DNA from: Streptomyces sp. CB01249
Lineage (GTDB): Bacteria > Actinomycetota > Actinomycetes > Streptomycetales > Streptomycetaceae
NCBI RefSeq assembly: GCF_001905735.1
Contig: NZ_LISW01000002.1
Coordinates: forward strand, 654,398 to 718,397
Reading direction: 5' to 3'
Length of the DNA stretch: 64,000 nucleotides
How positions within the stretch are numbered: position 1 is the first letter of the stretch; each line of letters opens with the position of its first letter. Shown here in pieces: positions 27,011 through 37,400 of the stretch. The notes under the pieces were generated by a model, which saw only the letters and a program-made list of their open reading frames with translations, did not search any database and was not told where the DNA came from. Made by a program: the position numbers and the translations under genes.

Positions 27011-28288
27011 ATGGACGCCATCTCCGTCATCCGCACCAAGCGGGACCGAGGCGAGCTGACCCCCGAGCAGATCGACTGGGTCATCGACGCGTACACCCGC
27101 GGCGAGGTCGCCGACGAGCAGATGTCCGCGCTGGCCATGGCGATCCTGCTGAACGGCATGAACCGTACGGAGATCGCCCGCTGGACCGCCGCGATGATCG
27201 CCTCCGGTGAGCGGATGAACTTCGACAGCCTCTCCCGCCCCACCACGGACAAGCACTCCACCGGTGGCGTCGGCGACAAGATCACCCTGCCGCTCGCCCC
27301 GCTCGTCGCCGCCTGCGGCGCGGCCGTCCCCCAGCTCAGCGGCCGGGGCCTCGGCCACACCGGCGGCACCCTCGACAAGCTGGAGTCCATCCCCGGCTGG
27401 CGCGCCCACCTCTCCAACGCCGAGATGCTGGACGTCCTCGACACCACCGGCGCGGTCATCTGCGCGGCGGGCGACGGCCTCGCCCCGGCCGACAAGAAGC
27501 TGTACGCGCTGCGCGACGTCACCGGCACCGTCGAGGCGATCCCGCTCATCGCCAGCTCGATCATGTCCAAGAAGATCGCCGAGGGCACCGGCGCCCTGGT
27601 CCTGGACGTCAAGGTCGGCTCCGGCGCCTTCATGAAGACCCTGGACGACGCCCGCGAGCTGGCCTCCACGATGGTCGCCCTCGGCACCGACAGCGGCGTC
27701 CGCACGGTCGCCCTGCTCACCGACATGTCCACTCCGCTGGGCCTCACCGCGGGCAACGCCCTGGAGGTCCGCGAGTCCGTCGAGGTCCTGGCCGGTGGCG
27801 GCCCGAAGGACGTCATCGACCTCACGCTGGCCCTCGCCCGCGAGATGCTGGACGCGGCGGGCCTCAAGGACGCCGACCCGGAGAAGGCCCTCCAGGACGG
27901 CTCCGCGATGGACGTCTGGCGCCGCATGATCTCCGCCCAGGGCGGCGACCCCGACGCCGCGCTCCCGGTCGCCCGCGAGCAGCACGTCATCAAGGCGTCC
28001 GCCTCCGGCGTCCTGACCCGCCTGGACGCCTACGACATCGGCGTCGCCGCCTGGCGCCTCGGCGCGGGCCGCGCCCGCAAGGAGGACCCGGTCCAGGCCG
28101 GGGCCGGCATCGAGATCCACGCCAAGCCCGGCGACGTGATCACCGACGGCCAGCCGCTGCTGACGCTGCACACGGACACCCCGGAGAAGTTCGACTACGC
28201 CCTGAAGGCGCTCCCGGACGCGTACGACATCGCCCCCGCGGGCACGGCGTTCACGGCGACCCCGGTGGTGCGGGAACGTATCGCCTGA
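27011..28288 (+). CDS. deoA: Thymidine phosphorylase
   Basis: Phosphorolyses thymidine and deoxyuridine to the base plus 2-deoxyribose-1-phosphate. The family signature SGRGLGHTGGTLDKLES is present, as is the phosphate-binding KHSTGGVGDK. At 425 residues it is the usual bacterial size. ATG 27011 follows GGAAGGACG. It has its own operator, so it is transcribed separately from the transporter-cdd operon but probably under the same regulator. Confidence 0.95.
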   Translation: MDAISVIRTKRDRGELTPEQIDWVIDAYTRGEVADEQMSALAMAILLNGMNRTEIARWTAAMIASGERMNFDSLSRPTTDKHSTGGVGDKITLPLAPLVAACGAAVPQLSGRGLGHTGGTLDKLESIPGWRAHLSNAEMLDVLDTTGAVICAAGDGLAPADKKLYALRDVTGTVEAIPLIASSIMSKKIAEGTGALVLDVKVGSGAFMKTLDDARELASTMVALGTDSGVRTVALLTDMSTPLGLTAGNALEVRESVEVLAGGGPKDVIDLTLALAREMLDAAGLKDADPEKALQDGSAMDVWRRMISAQGGDPDAALPVAREQHVIKASASGVLTRLDAYDIGVAAWRLGAGRARKEDPVQAGAGIEIHAKPGDVITDGQPLLTLHTDTPEKFDYALKALPDAYDIAPAGTAFTATPVVRERIA

Positions 28289-28332
28289 CCTCGATGCGAT
28301 GAATTCCCGGCGCGCCGCCGGTCTGCCTGGAC

Positions 28333-28623
28333 ATGAACCCCGAGCAGCCGACGGCCGTCGTCGTTCTCCCGGACCCCCTCACCCGGGCCGATGTCCCCCG
28401 CCTCTGCGCCGAACTGGCGGCGGCCCTGACGGCGTCCCCGACCGCGGAGGCGTCCTGCGACACGAGCGCCGTCGCCCACCCGGACCTGACGACGATCGAG
28501 GCGATCGCCCGCCTCTCCCTGACGGCCCGCAGAATGGGCGCGCCGGGCCTGCGCCTGTGCAACACCCCGCCGGAACTACGAGCGTTGCTGGATCTGGTGG
28601 GGCTGGGGAAGACCCTTACCTGA
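28333..28623 (+). CDS. STAS-domain protein
   Basis: A 96-residue single STAS domain, the fold of anti-anti-sigma factors. The strand-helix core is AEASCDTSAVAHPDLTTIEA, where the segment around Asp-Thr-Ser-Ala corresponds to the usual phosphorylated DSSG-like loop, although the spacing is loose. No anti-sigma kinase is adjacent. It starts at ATG 28333, 44 bases after deoA and possibly co-transcribed with it. It marks the left boundary of the accessory island. Confidence 0.75.
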   Translation: MNPEQPTAVVVLPDPLTRADVPRLCAELAAALTASPTAEASCDTSAVAHPDLTTIEAIARLSLTARRMGAPGLRLCNTPPELRALLDLVGLGKTLT

Positions 28624-29159
28624 GGTCGGCCTCCGTGATGGTCTACACATTACGCACAGTTGCGAATCTCGCGTCCGATGGTGGGGCCCTGGAGTGTAAC
28701 CAGCCATGCCCTGGGCGAGCTGAGGTCGCCAGTCGCCCTTGCACGGGTGGCGATCGCTGCGAAAGATCTGCCGGTTGCAGGTGGCGATGCAAGGGGTTCG
28801 ACCTACAACTGTTCTTGGTTTGCGAAGAGTTATGGATTCCTGGTGATCGCCTCACGGTCCGGTTTTGATGCGTTGCCGGTCCAGCTATCCATCATCTTTC
28901 AGTCAGGGGACTTTCTTTCGGCGGGAAAGATCAAAACTACTGTGTGTAACCAGAAAGTATGGAGGTGAAGAAGTCGAAGGTCGGCTTTGCCTCTAGCCCG
29001 CGTGCGCTTGATCGACTGTTGTTGCCGGCCTGTCACGAGGCGATCCGGCCATACATTGACATGCGCAGGAAGTGCAGTATTTGATTCGCTCTGCTGTGCG
29101 CGGAGGAATGAGGCACCGGGGGGTGTTGGCGCGCAGGTTTCTCTCATAGGGGTGGGGTT
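28624..29159. other. Non-coding, lower-GC junction region
   Basis: This 536-base stretch has no convincing gene. One open frame of 102 codons (28660-28968) lacks a ribosome-binding site and its codon use is not Streptomyces-like. Base composition is visibly lower in GC than either flank, marking the left edge of the toxin island. The sequence GTGTAACCAG occurs at about 28694 and 28944, too short to call an attachment site. The right end holds the promoter for the FG-GAP gene. Confidence 0.6.
29056..29084 (+). promoter_or_regulatory. Housekeeping-type promoter of the FG-GAP gene
   Basis: A perfect TTGACA -35 at 29056-29061 is followed after 16 bases by TATTTG / TATTTGAT as the -10, about 75 bases before the FG-GAP start codon. 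This fits a vegetative (HrdB) promoter. Confidence 0.55.
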
Positions 29160-30710
29160 GTGAAACTGAAATTCCGCATGCCCGGAATCGTCGCTGCGGC
29201 TGGATTGCTCGTAGCAGCCTCGGGCTTGGTGTTCGCGGATGCCGTGCCGGCTGCCGCTGCGGCGTGCGCGGGTGTCGGCTCGGACTACAACGGTGACGGG
29301 CTGATCGACAACGTAGTCACGGACCCGCAGGCGACGGTGTCCGGAGTCAAGGAAGCCGGACTGATCCGGGTCATCTACGCGGGAGACGTGCCCGCTGCGG
29401 AGATTTCGCAGGCGTCGCCGAACATGGGATCCGTGGCGCCCGAGCAGGGTGACCGCTTCGGATCAGCCATAGCTTGGTCCGACTTCAACGGTGACGGTTG
29501 TACCGATCTCGTCGTCGGCACTCCGAACGAAGACCTCGGCTCGGGTGCCGAGGTCATGAGGGACGCCGGCATCATCCACATCATCTACGGTTCGCCCGCA
29601 GGTCTCGGCGCCGGCGATCCGGCCACTCTCTACGGCCAGGCCTCGTTCGGGCCGGGAGCGAACGAGGCCGGTGACCTGTTCGGCTACGCGCTGCAGGCCG
29701 GTACCGCTGCCTCCGGCGAGCCGTATCTCGTCGTCGGGTCCCCCGGTGAAGATGTTCTGGTCGATGGCGTCAGCGTTCCTGACGCCGGTTCCGTCAGCTA
29801 TGCGGAGGGCAACACAAGAGGCGCGATCACCCAGGACAGCCCGGGAGTCTTCGGTGACGTCGAGAGCGGCGATCAGTTCGGAGCCGCGCTGGCGGGGACC
29901 AACCGCTACTTCGCCGTCGGAGAACCGGGGGAGACCCTGGAAAATGCCGCGGCCGCTGGCGGAGTCACCGTCTTCAGCCACACACTCAAGGACGGCATGC
30001 CCACCCCGCTCACATGGATCGACCAGGGCGAAGGACTCACCGGCGCCATCGAGCCCGGTGACCGCTTCGGGGCCGCGCTGTCGATGACCAACTACCGCCC
30101 GTCGAACCAGACCTACAACACGGATGCCCTGCTCGCCATCGGCACCCCGGGCGAAGCGATCGGAACCGTTCCCGGCGCGGGCAGCACCACGGTGGTGCGC
30201 ATCGAACCCTCGGGCACGTTCACCGAGATCAAGGCGCTGGACGCCGGTATCGCGAACGTGGAAGGCGAGCCCGGCGCGGGAGACTCCTTCGGACAACGGG
30301 TAGCCATCACAAACACCGACACCAGCGTGGTGACCAGCACGTCCACCATCCGACTCGCCGTGGGCGTCCCCGGGCGCGACGTGGACGGGCTCGCGGACGC
30401 CGGAGTGGTGCACGTGTTCAAGCCCCTCGACACCGACCCGGGAAGTACGGACAAGATCATCAAGCGGGGCTCCGGAGTGCTGCCCGGCACCCCTCACGCC
30501 CGTGACTTCACCGGCATCGCGCTCCGCTCCGGCACAAGCGTCCTGTACATAGGCATCCCCTACAGCAAGGACCCCGCGACCTCCAAGGGTGTGCTCTACA
30601 CGATGCCGTGGACCGACATCGACGGCACGTCGAACGTCGGCACCAAGACCTTCCAGCCAGGCGCCGGCGGCCTCTCGGACATCGGCACTGCCTTCGCGAC
30701 CGTCGGATGA
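29160..30710 (+). CDS. Secreted FG-GAP (integrin-like) repeat protein
   Basis: A 516-residue exported protein with a Sec signal peptide (GIVAAAGLLVAASGLVFADA) and then five or six FG-GAP repeats. Each repeat shows GDxFGxA followed by a hydrophobic strand and VGxPxED, for example GDRFGSAIAWSDFNGDG, GDLFGYALQAG and GDQFGAALAG. DFNGDGCTDL and DYNGDGLIDN are calcium-binding loops. The fold should be a beta-propeller acting in adhesion or as an accessory to the large secreted proteins downstream. GTG 29160 has AGGGGTGG upstream. It is 58 bases before the LamG gene and probably in the same transcript. Confidence 0.85.
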   Translation: MKLKFRMPGIVAAAGLLVAASGLVFADAVPAAAAACAGVGSDYNGDGLIDNVVTDPQATVSGVKEAGLIRVIYAGDVPAAEISQASPNMGSVAPEQGDRFGSAIAWSDFNGDGCTDLVVGTPNEDLGSGAEVMRDAGIIHIIYGSPAGLGAGDPATLYGQASFGPGANEAGDLFGYALQAGTAASGEPYLVVGSPGEDVLVDGVSVPDAGSVSYAEGNTRGAITQDSPGVFGDVESGDQFGAALAGTNRYFAVGEPGETLENAAAAGGVTVFSHTLKDGMPTPLTWIDQGEGLTGAIEPGDRFGAALSMTNYRPSNQTYNTDALLAIGTPGEAIGTVPGAGSTTVVRIEPSGTFTEIKALDAGIANVEGEPGAGDSFGQRVAITNTDTSVVTSTSTIRLAVGVPGRDVDGLADAGVVHVFKPLDTDPGSTDKIIKRGSGVLPGTPHARDFTGIALRSGTSVLYIGIPYSKDPATSKGVLYTMPWTDIDGTSNVGTKTFQPGAGGLSDIGTAFATVG

Positions 30711-30768
30711 CCGGCGTGGAACGCGAACGACGGCAGAGCCACAGGAGCGAGAGAGAGCGGACGACCAA

Positions 30769-33700
30769 GTGAAGAGCAACACCATCACGAGACGCGGGCG
30801 CGGCCGACGCCCTCTCGTTGCCGTCACACTGACGGCGCTTCTGGCGGCCGGAATCGGCATCACGCCCCTGTCGGGCGGCCTTTCGTCGGCCTCAGCGGTG
30901 CCCTCCGAGGAGCGCACCGCTGCCGGAACGGAAGCGGCCCAGGAAGCAGCGGTGGCATCCGACGAACCGGTCGAGGTACTGAGTCTGCGAGACGAGCGCA
31001 GTTCCACCGTGGCCAATCCGGACGGCACCTTCACCACCACGACGGCCGTCCAGCCCGTGCGCGCCCGTAAGAACGGCGAGTGGACGGACATCGACACCAC
31101 ACTCGTACGGCAGAAGGACGGCTCGTACGCGCCGAAGGCCGCCGTGACCGCCATGTCCTTCTCCGGCGGCGGAACGACCACGTTCGGCACGATCCAGAAG
31201 GACGGCCGGGCGCTGTCGCTGGACTGGCCGGACAAACTGCCCGAGCCGACGGTCGAAGGTTCGACAGCGACTTACCCCGAGGTGATGCCGGGCGTAGACC
31301 TGCAGGTGACCGCCAGCGCCGAAGGATTCTCACACCTCATCGTCGTCAAGGACGCGGAGGCTGCGGACAACCCGGATCTGGCCCGGTTGCAGCTGCCGGT
31401 CAGCGCCACCTCGGTCGACCTGAAGGAGTCCGAGGACGGTGGCCTGACCGCGACGGACACGGCCGGAGGGACCGTGTTCGAAGCCCCCGCGCCCTTGATG
31501 TGGGACAGCACGGCAGGTGACGACCCCGAACCGGGTGATCCGTCGCCGACGGCCGTGGAGCCCAACAACGGCGAACTTGCGGTGACTCCGCCGGACGGCA
31601 CCCGTGTCGCCGACGTGGACGTCGAGGTCGGCCGGGACGAGCTGACCCTGACGCCCGACAACGGACTGCTTACCGGTGAGGACACGGTGTATCCGGTCTA
31701 CATCGACCCTGTGGTGAAGACAGCCAGTCGAAGCGCCTGGACCATGGTTTCGTCGCACTACGCGTCCACCGAATTCTGGAAGTTCGACGACCACGAGGGT
31801 GTGGGCCGTTGCCCGGCCGATGTGTCGTACCTGTGCGCCAGTTCCAGCGACACCAAGCGGCAGTTCTTCGCCATCCCCACCGCATCCTTCGAGGGCAAGG
31901 ACATCATCAAGGCGGAGTTCGCCGTGACGATGGTCCACACGTACAGCAGCGACGCCAAGAGCGTTTTGCTCAGCAGGGTCAACTCGACTGGCGCGAGCGC
32001 CATAAAATCCTCCACCAACTGGAGCAACCAGCCTTCCTGGCAAGCGGACGTGGACAGCAAGTCGCCGACAAACCCCGCAGGTTCTTGCACCAAGGACAAC
32101 CAGAACGTTCGGTTCGACGCCAAGTCCACCGTTCAGCTGGCTGCTGACAAGGGCTGGGACACCACGACCTTCCGTCTGCGCGCCGGGGACGAGGGCAAGT
32201 ATTCGTACTGGAAGAGGTTCTGCGGAAACGCCCAGCTCGAAGTCACCTACAACCGGCCGCCGCTGGCCCCCGCCATGACAGATCTCACCATGTCACCCGG
32301 AGGCAAGTGCGAGTACGGTCACGCGGACGAGCACTACGTGTCCGAAGCCCCCGTCGTCAACGCCACCATCAAGGACTACGACCACAACGACATCGCCGGC
32401 CAGTCCGAGCGCCTGAAGGCGCAGTTCCACGTGTTCTGGAAGAACGGCTCGACGCAGGTCGACCACTACGCCACCACGGCCTTCAAAGCAACGACCGGTA
32501 CGGGACAGACGGGCTCCGCCGCGTTCAAGTACACAGTCGGCTCGGACCTCAGCACGGATTCCGACGCGGGCTTCAGCATCCCGTCCAACGTAGCCATCGG
32601 CTGGGAGGTGCGGGGCTCGGACGGAACCGCGTGGGGCCCGTGGAGCTCGGCAGGTGACGAAGCGTACCGGTGTGAGTTCATTTACGACGCCACCGCCCCC
32701 AAGGCGCCGGTGATCACGTCCGCGCGGTACCCCGATGACGGGGCATGGCACGCGGGCGTCGGAGACTACGGCAGCTTCACCTTCGACTCCCCGTCGAACG
32801 ACGTGGCGAAGTACACGTACCGTTTCAAGGGAGGTAACTGGTCCACGGTCGCGACGGCCACGCCAGGCGGCCCCGCGACGGTGAAGTTCATGCCTCCCAG
32901 CGAGGGGACGTGGAGCGTCGAGGCCAAGGCCGTCGACGCGGCGGGCAACGCCCAGAAGACGTCGATGGGGTACACCTTCCTTGTCGACCGTGGACGCGCC
33001 CCGGTGGGCGGCTGGACTCTCGGTGACGTCAAGGGTGCCACCTCGGCAGCCGGCACCGGCTCGTCCCCGGCTGCCGCACCTGGCCCCGGAGTCACCTTCG
33101 GCGCCAAGCCCGGACCGCTCGGCGCGGCCGACACGTACGCCGCACTCGACGGCACCGAGAACGCCTACCTCGACGCCGGTCAGCACATCGTGAACACGGA
33201 CGCCGGCCTCTCGGTCAGCGCCTGGGTGCGGCTGCCGGAGATTCCGGACCACGACGAGACCGTGATCAGCCAGGACGGCACCGGCCTGCCGGGCTTCGAT
33301 CTGGGCTACGACAGCGACACCCGCGCCTGGGTCTTCCGTATGCCGTTCAACGACATGGAGTCGCTGGGCAGCTGGCAGGTCACCGGAGGCAAGGTGGTGC
33401 CGGACGCATGGACGCACCTCATCGGCTCCTACGACGGCGTAACAGGCATCATGCGCCTCTACGTGGACGGCACGGCGGTCACAACCACCGCGAAGCGGAC
33501 CACGCCGTGGAACGCCGCCGGAAACCTTCAGATCGGACGCCGGCTGGCCCTCGACGGCTACACCGCCCACCTCAAGGGCGGCATCGCCGACGTCCAGGTC
33601 CACGACCGAGTCGTCACCGGCCCCGAGAGCGCGGAGCTGGGCGGCATTGTGGCCCAGCAGCTCGCCTACTGGGATGTCGACACCGCTCCGGCGGGGGCCG

Positions 33701-34395
33701 CGCCCGAGGCGTACGGCGGCACCGGCCTCACGCTCGGCGGCGGCGCGTCCATCTACGAACCTGCTCCGGGTTGTGACCCGGAGACAGACCCGGACTGCGT
33801 GGAGACCGCACCGGAAGAGCCGATGTGGGGCGACGGCCACCTGCTGCTGAACGGCACCGACGCCTATGCGACACGGTCCGCCGGGCTGCTCTCGAAGCAG
33901 GACAGCTTCACCCTGACCGCCCGCGCCCGACTGTCCTCCGTGTCGCCCACGAAGGACCAGACGGTCATGGCGCTCAACGGGACCCACGGCAATGCCATCA
34001 CGGTGGGGTACTCGGCCGCCGACAGCCGATGGATTCTGACAGCCACCGACGCGGACTCGGCGACCGCCACGAGCACCACCGTCAAGGCGACGGGCTTCCT
34101 GCCCAGCAGCAGCGGCAAGGGTGACCACCTCGCCCTCGTGTACTCGGCTGTCTTCGGAGACGTCGTGTTGTACGTCAACGGCGTCGAAAGCGCACGCGTG
34201 CCCTGGACCAACAGCTGGGACTTCACCACCACCTCGCTCCAGGTGGGCCGCCGGCTAACCGGCACCACGGCCGACGCCTTCCTCTCCGGCGCGATCGATG
34301 AGGTCCGTCTGTTCCAGGGCGCGCTCGACGCCAGTCTCGTCGCGACCGTCATGGTCCTTCCCGACGACACGAGCGTCGAGGCGACGCTGTCCTGA
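30769..34395 (+). CDS. Secreted DNRLRE / LamG-domain protein
   Basis: A 1208-residue exported protein with no catalytic signature. The twin-Arg-containing signal (RRGRGRRPLVAVTLTALLAAG) is followed by an N-terminal beta region, a DNRLRE-like domain (VYIDPVVKTASRSAW ... LEVTYNRPPLAP), Ig-like domains, and two LamG/concanavalin-like domains near residues 780-970 (AWVRLPEIPDHDETVISQDG; LYVDGTAVTTTAKR) and 1020-1200 (ARLSSVSPTKDQTVMALNG; LYVNGVESARVPW). Proteins like this commonly precede RHS polymorphic toxins in Streptomyces. Start is GTG 30769; the frame runs further upstream but without a signal peptide. A 40-bp perfect palindrome follows it. Confidence 0.85.
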   Translation: MKSNTITRRGRGRRPLVAVTLTALLAAGIGITPLSGGLSSASAVPSEERTAAGTEAAQEAAVASDEPVEVLSLRDERSSTVANPDGTFTTTTAVQPVRARKNGEWTDIDTTLVRQKDGSYAPKAAVTAMSFSGGGTTTFGTIQKDGRALSLDWPDKLPEPTVEGSTATYPEVMPGVDLQVTASAEGFSHLIVVKDAEAADNPDLARLQLPVSATSVDLKESEDGGLTATDTAGGTVFEAPAPLMWDSTAGDDPEPGDPSPTAVEPNNGELAVTPPDGTRVADVDVEVGRDELTLTPDNGLLTGEDTVYPVYIDPVVKTASRSAWTMVSSHYASTEFWKFDDHEGVGRCPADVSYLCASSSDTKRQFFAIPTASFEGKDIIKAEFAVTMVHTYSSDAKSVLLSRVNSTGASAIKSSTNWSNQPSWQADVDSKSPTNPAGSCTKDNQNVRFDAKSTVQLAADKGWDTTTFRLRAGDEGKYSYWKRFCGNAQLEVTYNRPPLAPAMTDLTMSPGGKCEYGHADEHYVSEAPVVNATIKDYDHNDIAGQSERLKAQFHVFWKNGSTQVDHYATTAFKATTGTGQTGSAAFKYTVGSDLSTDSDAGFSIPSNVAIGWEVRGSDGTAWGPWSSAGDEAYRCEFIYDATAPKAPVITSARYPDDGAWHAGVGDYGSFTFDSPSNDVAKYTYRFKGGNWSTVATATPGGPATVKFMPPSEGTWSVEAKAVDAAGNAQKTSMGYTFLVDRGRAPVGGWTLGDVKGATSAAGTGSSPAAAPGPGVTFGAKPGPLGAADTYAALDGTENAYLDAGQHIVNTDAGLSVSAWVRLPEIPDHDETVISQDGTGLPGFDLGYDSDTRAWVFRMPFNDMESLGSWQVTGGKVVPDAWTHLIGSYDGVTGIMRLYVDGTAVTTTAKRTTPWNAAGNLQIGRRLALDGYTAHLKGGIADVQVHDRVVTGPESAELGGIVAQQLAYWDVDTAPAGAAPEAYGGTGLTLGGGASIYEPAPGCDPETDPDCVETAPEEPMWGDGHLLLNGTDAYATRSAGLLSKQDSFTLTARARLSSVSPTKDQTVMALNGTHGNAITVGYSAADSRWILTATDADSATATSTTVKATGFLPSSSGKGDHLALVYSAVFGDVVLYVNGVESARVPWTNSWDFTTTSLQVGRRLTGTTADAFLSGAIDEVRLFQGALDASLVATVMVLPDDTSVEATLS

Positions 34396-34404
34396 TCGCC
34401 CGCG

Positions 34405-34444
34405 CTCGGCCGGGGCCGGACCACGTGGTCCGGCCCCGGCCGAG
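34405..34444. terminator. 40-bp perfect palindrome between the LamG and RHS genes
   Basis: The two 20-base halves are exactly complementary, centred on CCACGTGG, so RNA from either strand would fold into a very stable hairpin with almost no loop. It lies 9 bases after the LamG stop and 43 before the RHS start. It is most simply a terminator or attenuator that sets RHS expression. Confidence 0.7.
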
Positions 34445-34486
34445 CCTGTCCTCAGAGCACCGATCCCATCTCCAGACGGAGTTCTC

Positions 34487-37400
34487 ATGCGCGCATCACC
34501 TTTTGGAAGATCCCATTTCCGCATACCAACACGTTGGGTACGCAAGGTCGTACTGACAGCGACTGTGGCGCTGTCCATCGGCTTGCTGCCCCAATACGCA
34601 CCGCAGGCAGCGGCCGACGGCGTGACCAGGCCCGATACCCAGACCAATCTGGACGACCCCGCCGAGGGCAGAAACGGTGTAACCCGGAAGCAGAAGCGTG
34701 CCGACCAGGCCGCACGCGCCGCTGTGACGAAGGCAGCAGTCACCCGGTGGCCCCAAGCGTCGGCCGACGACGTGGTCGTGGCGGCCAAGGGCTCCAAGGG
34801 CACTCAGGCCGAGGGGCTGCCGCTGAAGGTCGCGGCCACGGGCACCGTGAGCCCCCGGTCCGTCCGGCTGGCCGTTCTCGACCGCAAGAAGGCATCGGCC
34901 GCCGGTGTCGACGGGCCGCTGATGACCGTGGCCCGCACTGACGGCGGAGCCAAGAACGGACCGGTCGAGGTGTCCCTCGACTACGGTGACTTCGCGGAGG
35001 CGTACGGCGGCAACTACGGAGCGCGCCTGCGCCTGGTGACGTACCCGGAGTGCGTCCTCACCACGCCCGACCGGCCGGGATGCGCCACGGCGACGCCACT
35101 GGCCACCCGCAACGACACGGACAGCACGACGCTGAGCGCGAAGGTCTCCGCCGCGTCGCCCGCCACGACGGCGGCGTCCGGATCCGGCGTCACCGTGCTG
35201 GCCGCGACCGCAGAAGCGGCAGGAAGCCAGGGCGACTTCGGAGCCACCTCGCTGAAGGCGTCCTCCCAGTGGAGCGTCTCCAACTCCTCCGGCGCCTTCA
35301 ACTGGTCATACCCCATCACCGCGCCGCCCGTGCCCGGTGGTCTTGCTCCGGAAGTCAACCTCGCCTACAGCTCCCAGTCCGTTGACGGGCAGACCGCCGC
35401 CACGAACAACCAGGGCTCATGGATCGGTGAGGGCTTCAGTTACGAGCCCGGCTTCATCGAGCGCCGGTACAAAGCCTGCGCAGACGACGGCCACGACGAC
35501 ACGATCGGCGACCAGTGCTGGGGCTTCGACAACGCCACTCTCTCGCTGCCCGGCGGCGCCTCGGGTGAGCTGATCAAGGACGACACCACCGGCGAGTGGC
35601 ATGTCTCCTCCGACGACTTCTCCAAGGTCGAGAAGATCACCGGAACAACCAACGGTGACAACGACGGCGAGTACTGGAAGCTCACGTCCAACAACGGCAC
35701 CCAGTACTTCTTCGGCCGCAACCAGCTCCCCGGGTACGAATCCGGCAACGAGGCCACGAACTCCGCCTGGACCGTCCCGGTCTACGGCGACGACTCCGGA
35801 GAGCCCTGCTACAAGTCCACCTTCGACACCGCGTTCTGCAACCAGGCGTGGCGTTGGAACCTCGACTACGTGGTAGACCCCCACGGCGACACCATGTCGT
35901 ACTTCTACGGCAAGGAGCTCAACTACTACACCCAGGGCCTGAAGACCACGGAAAACGGCAAGGCATACGTCCGTGGCGGGTACCTCAAGCGCATCGACTA
36001 CGGGCAGCGCGAGGACAAGACCTACTCGACCAAGCCCGCCGCGCGCGTGGTGTTCACCACCGACGAGCGCTGCGTCGGGGATCTCACCGACTGCTCGCCC
36101 GGCGCGCTGAAGGACGACACAGCGGCCGACTGGCCCGACGTGCCGTGGGACCGGAACTGCAAGGCGGACACCAAGTGCGCCGGCCAGAACTCGCCCACCT
36201 TCTGGACGCGTAAGCAGCTCACCGAGATCACCACCCAGATCCGGAACGGCGCGACCACCTACGAGGACGTCGACCGGTGGAAGCTCGGCCACTCGTACGT
36301 GGACAACGGCGACGGGTCGAAGTCACTCTGGCTGAAGAACATCGACCACACCGGACTGGTGGGCGACGACAAGTCGGTGCCCTCGGTCGAGCTCCAGGGC
36401 ATCCAACTCCCCAACCGCGTCGATGTCCCGAACGACAACATCCAGGAGTTCAACCGGTTCCGGCTGGCCGGCGTCGCGAGCGAGTCGGGCAGCGCGCTGT
36501 CCGCCAACTACTCCGAGCCGGAATGCACATCCACCACCTTGCCCAAGGTGGGCGAGTCGACGGTGCGTTGCTACCCGGTCAAGTGGAACCCGCCGGGTGT
36601 CAAGGACCCGATCACGGACTGGTTCAACAAGTACGTGGTCACGTCGGTGATCGAGGGTGACCTGGTGGGGGAGAGCCCCGACCAGATGACGACGTACACC
36701 TACCTCGGTGACGCGGGCTGGCGGAAGGCCAAGCCCGACGGTCTCTCCAAAACCGACAGACTGACGTGGAGCGACTGGCGCGGGTACGGCAAGGTCTTGG
36801 TCGAAACCTCCGACGGCAGCATCAAACCGTCCAACACGAAGACCGAGCACGTCTTCTTCCGCGGACTCGACGGCGACGCCCAACCGGGCGGCGGCACCCG
36901 TTCCGTCAGCGTGAAGGACAGCAACGGCACCTCCTACGACGACTCCGACTGGAAGTCCGGTACAGAGCTCGAGACGACGACCTACAACGGCGACGAGATC
37001 GTCTCCAAGTCGGTCAACACGCCTTGGACGAAGACCACCGCGACCCGCGTCAAGGACTGGGGCACCTCCTACGCCCGGTTCGTGCGCGAGGGCCGTTCCG
37101 ACACCTACGAGGCGCTGGAGGGCGGGGGCTGGGGGCAAACGGCCTCCACCACGTCGTACGACGACAAGGGCCGGCCGGTTCAGGTCGCTGATTACGGCGA
37201 GCTGGACGTAGCGGACAACCAGTGCACCCGCACGGAGTACGCGGACAACGCCTCCAAGCACCTTTACAGCTATGTCTCACGCGTCGAGACCCTGGCCGTC
37301 GACTGCAGCACGACCGCCCCGGACCGGTCCAAGGTCGTCGTCTCCGACGAGCTGACGTACTACGACGGTTCGACCACACGCGGTGCGGCGCCGTCCAAGG

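Noticed and set aside
28660..28968. 102-codon open frame in the low-GC junction
   Set aside because: No ribosome-binding site, no recognisable domain and poor third-position GC. I treat the region as non-coding.
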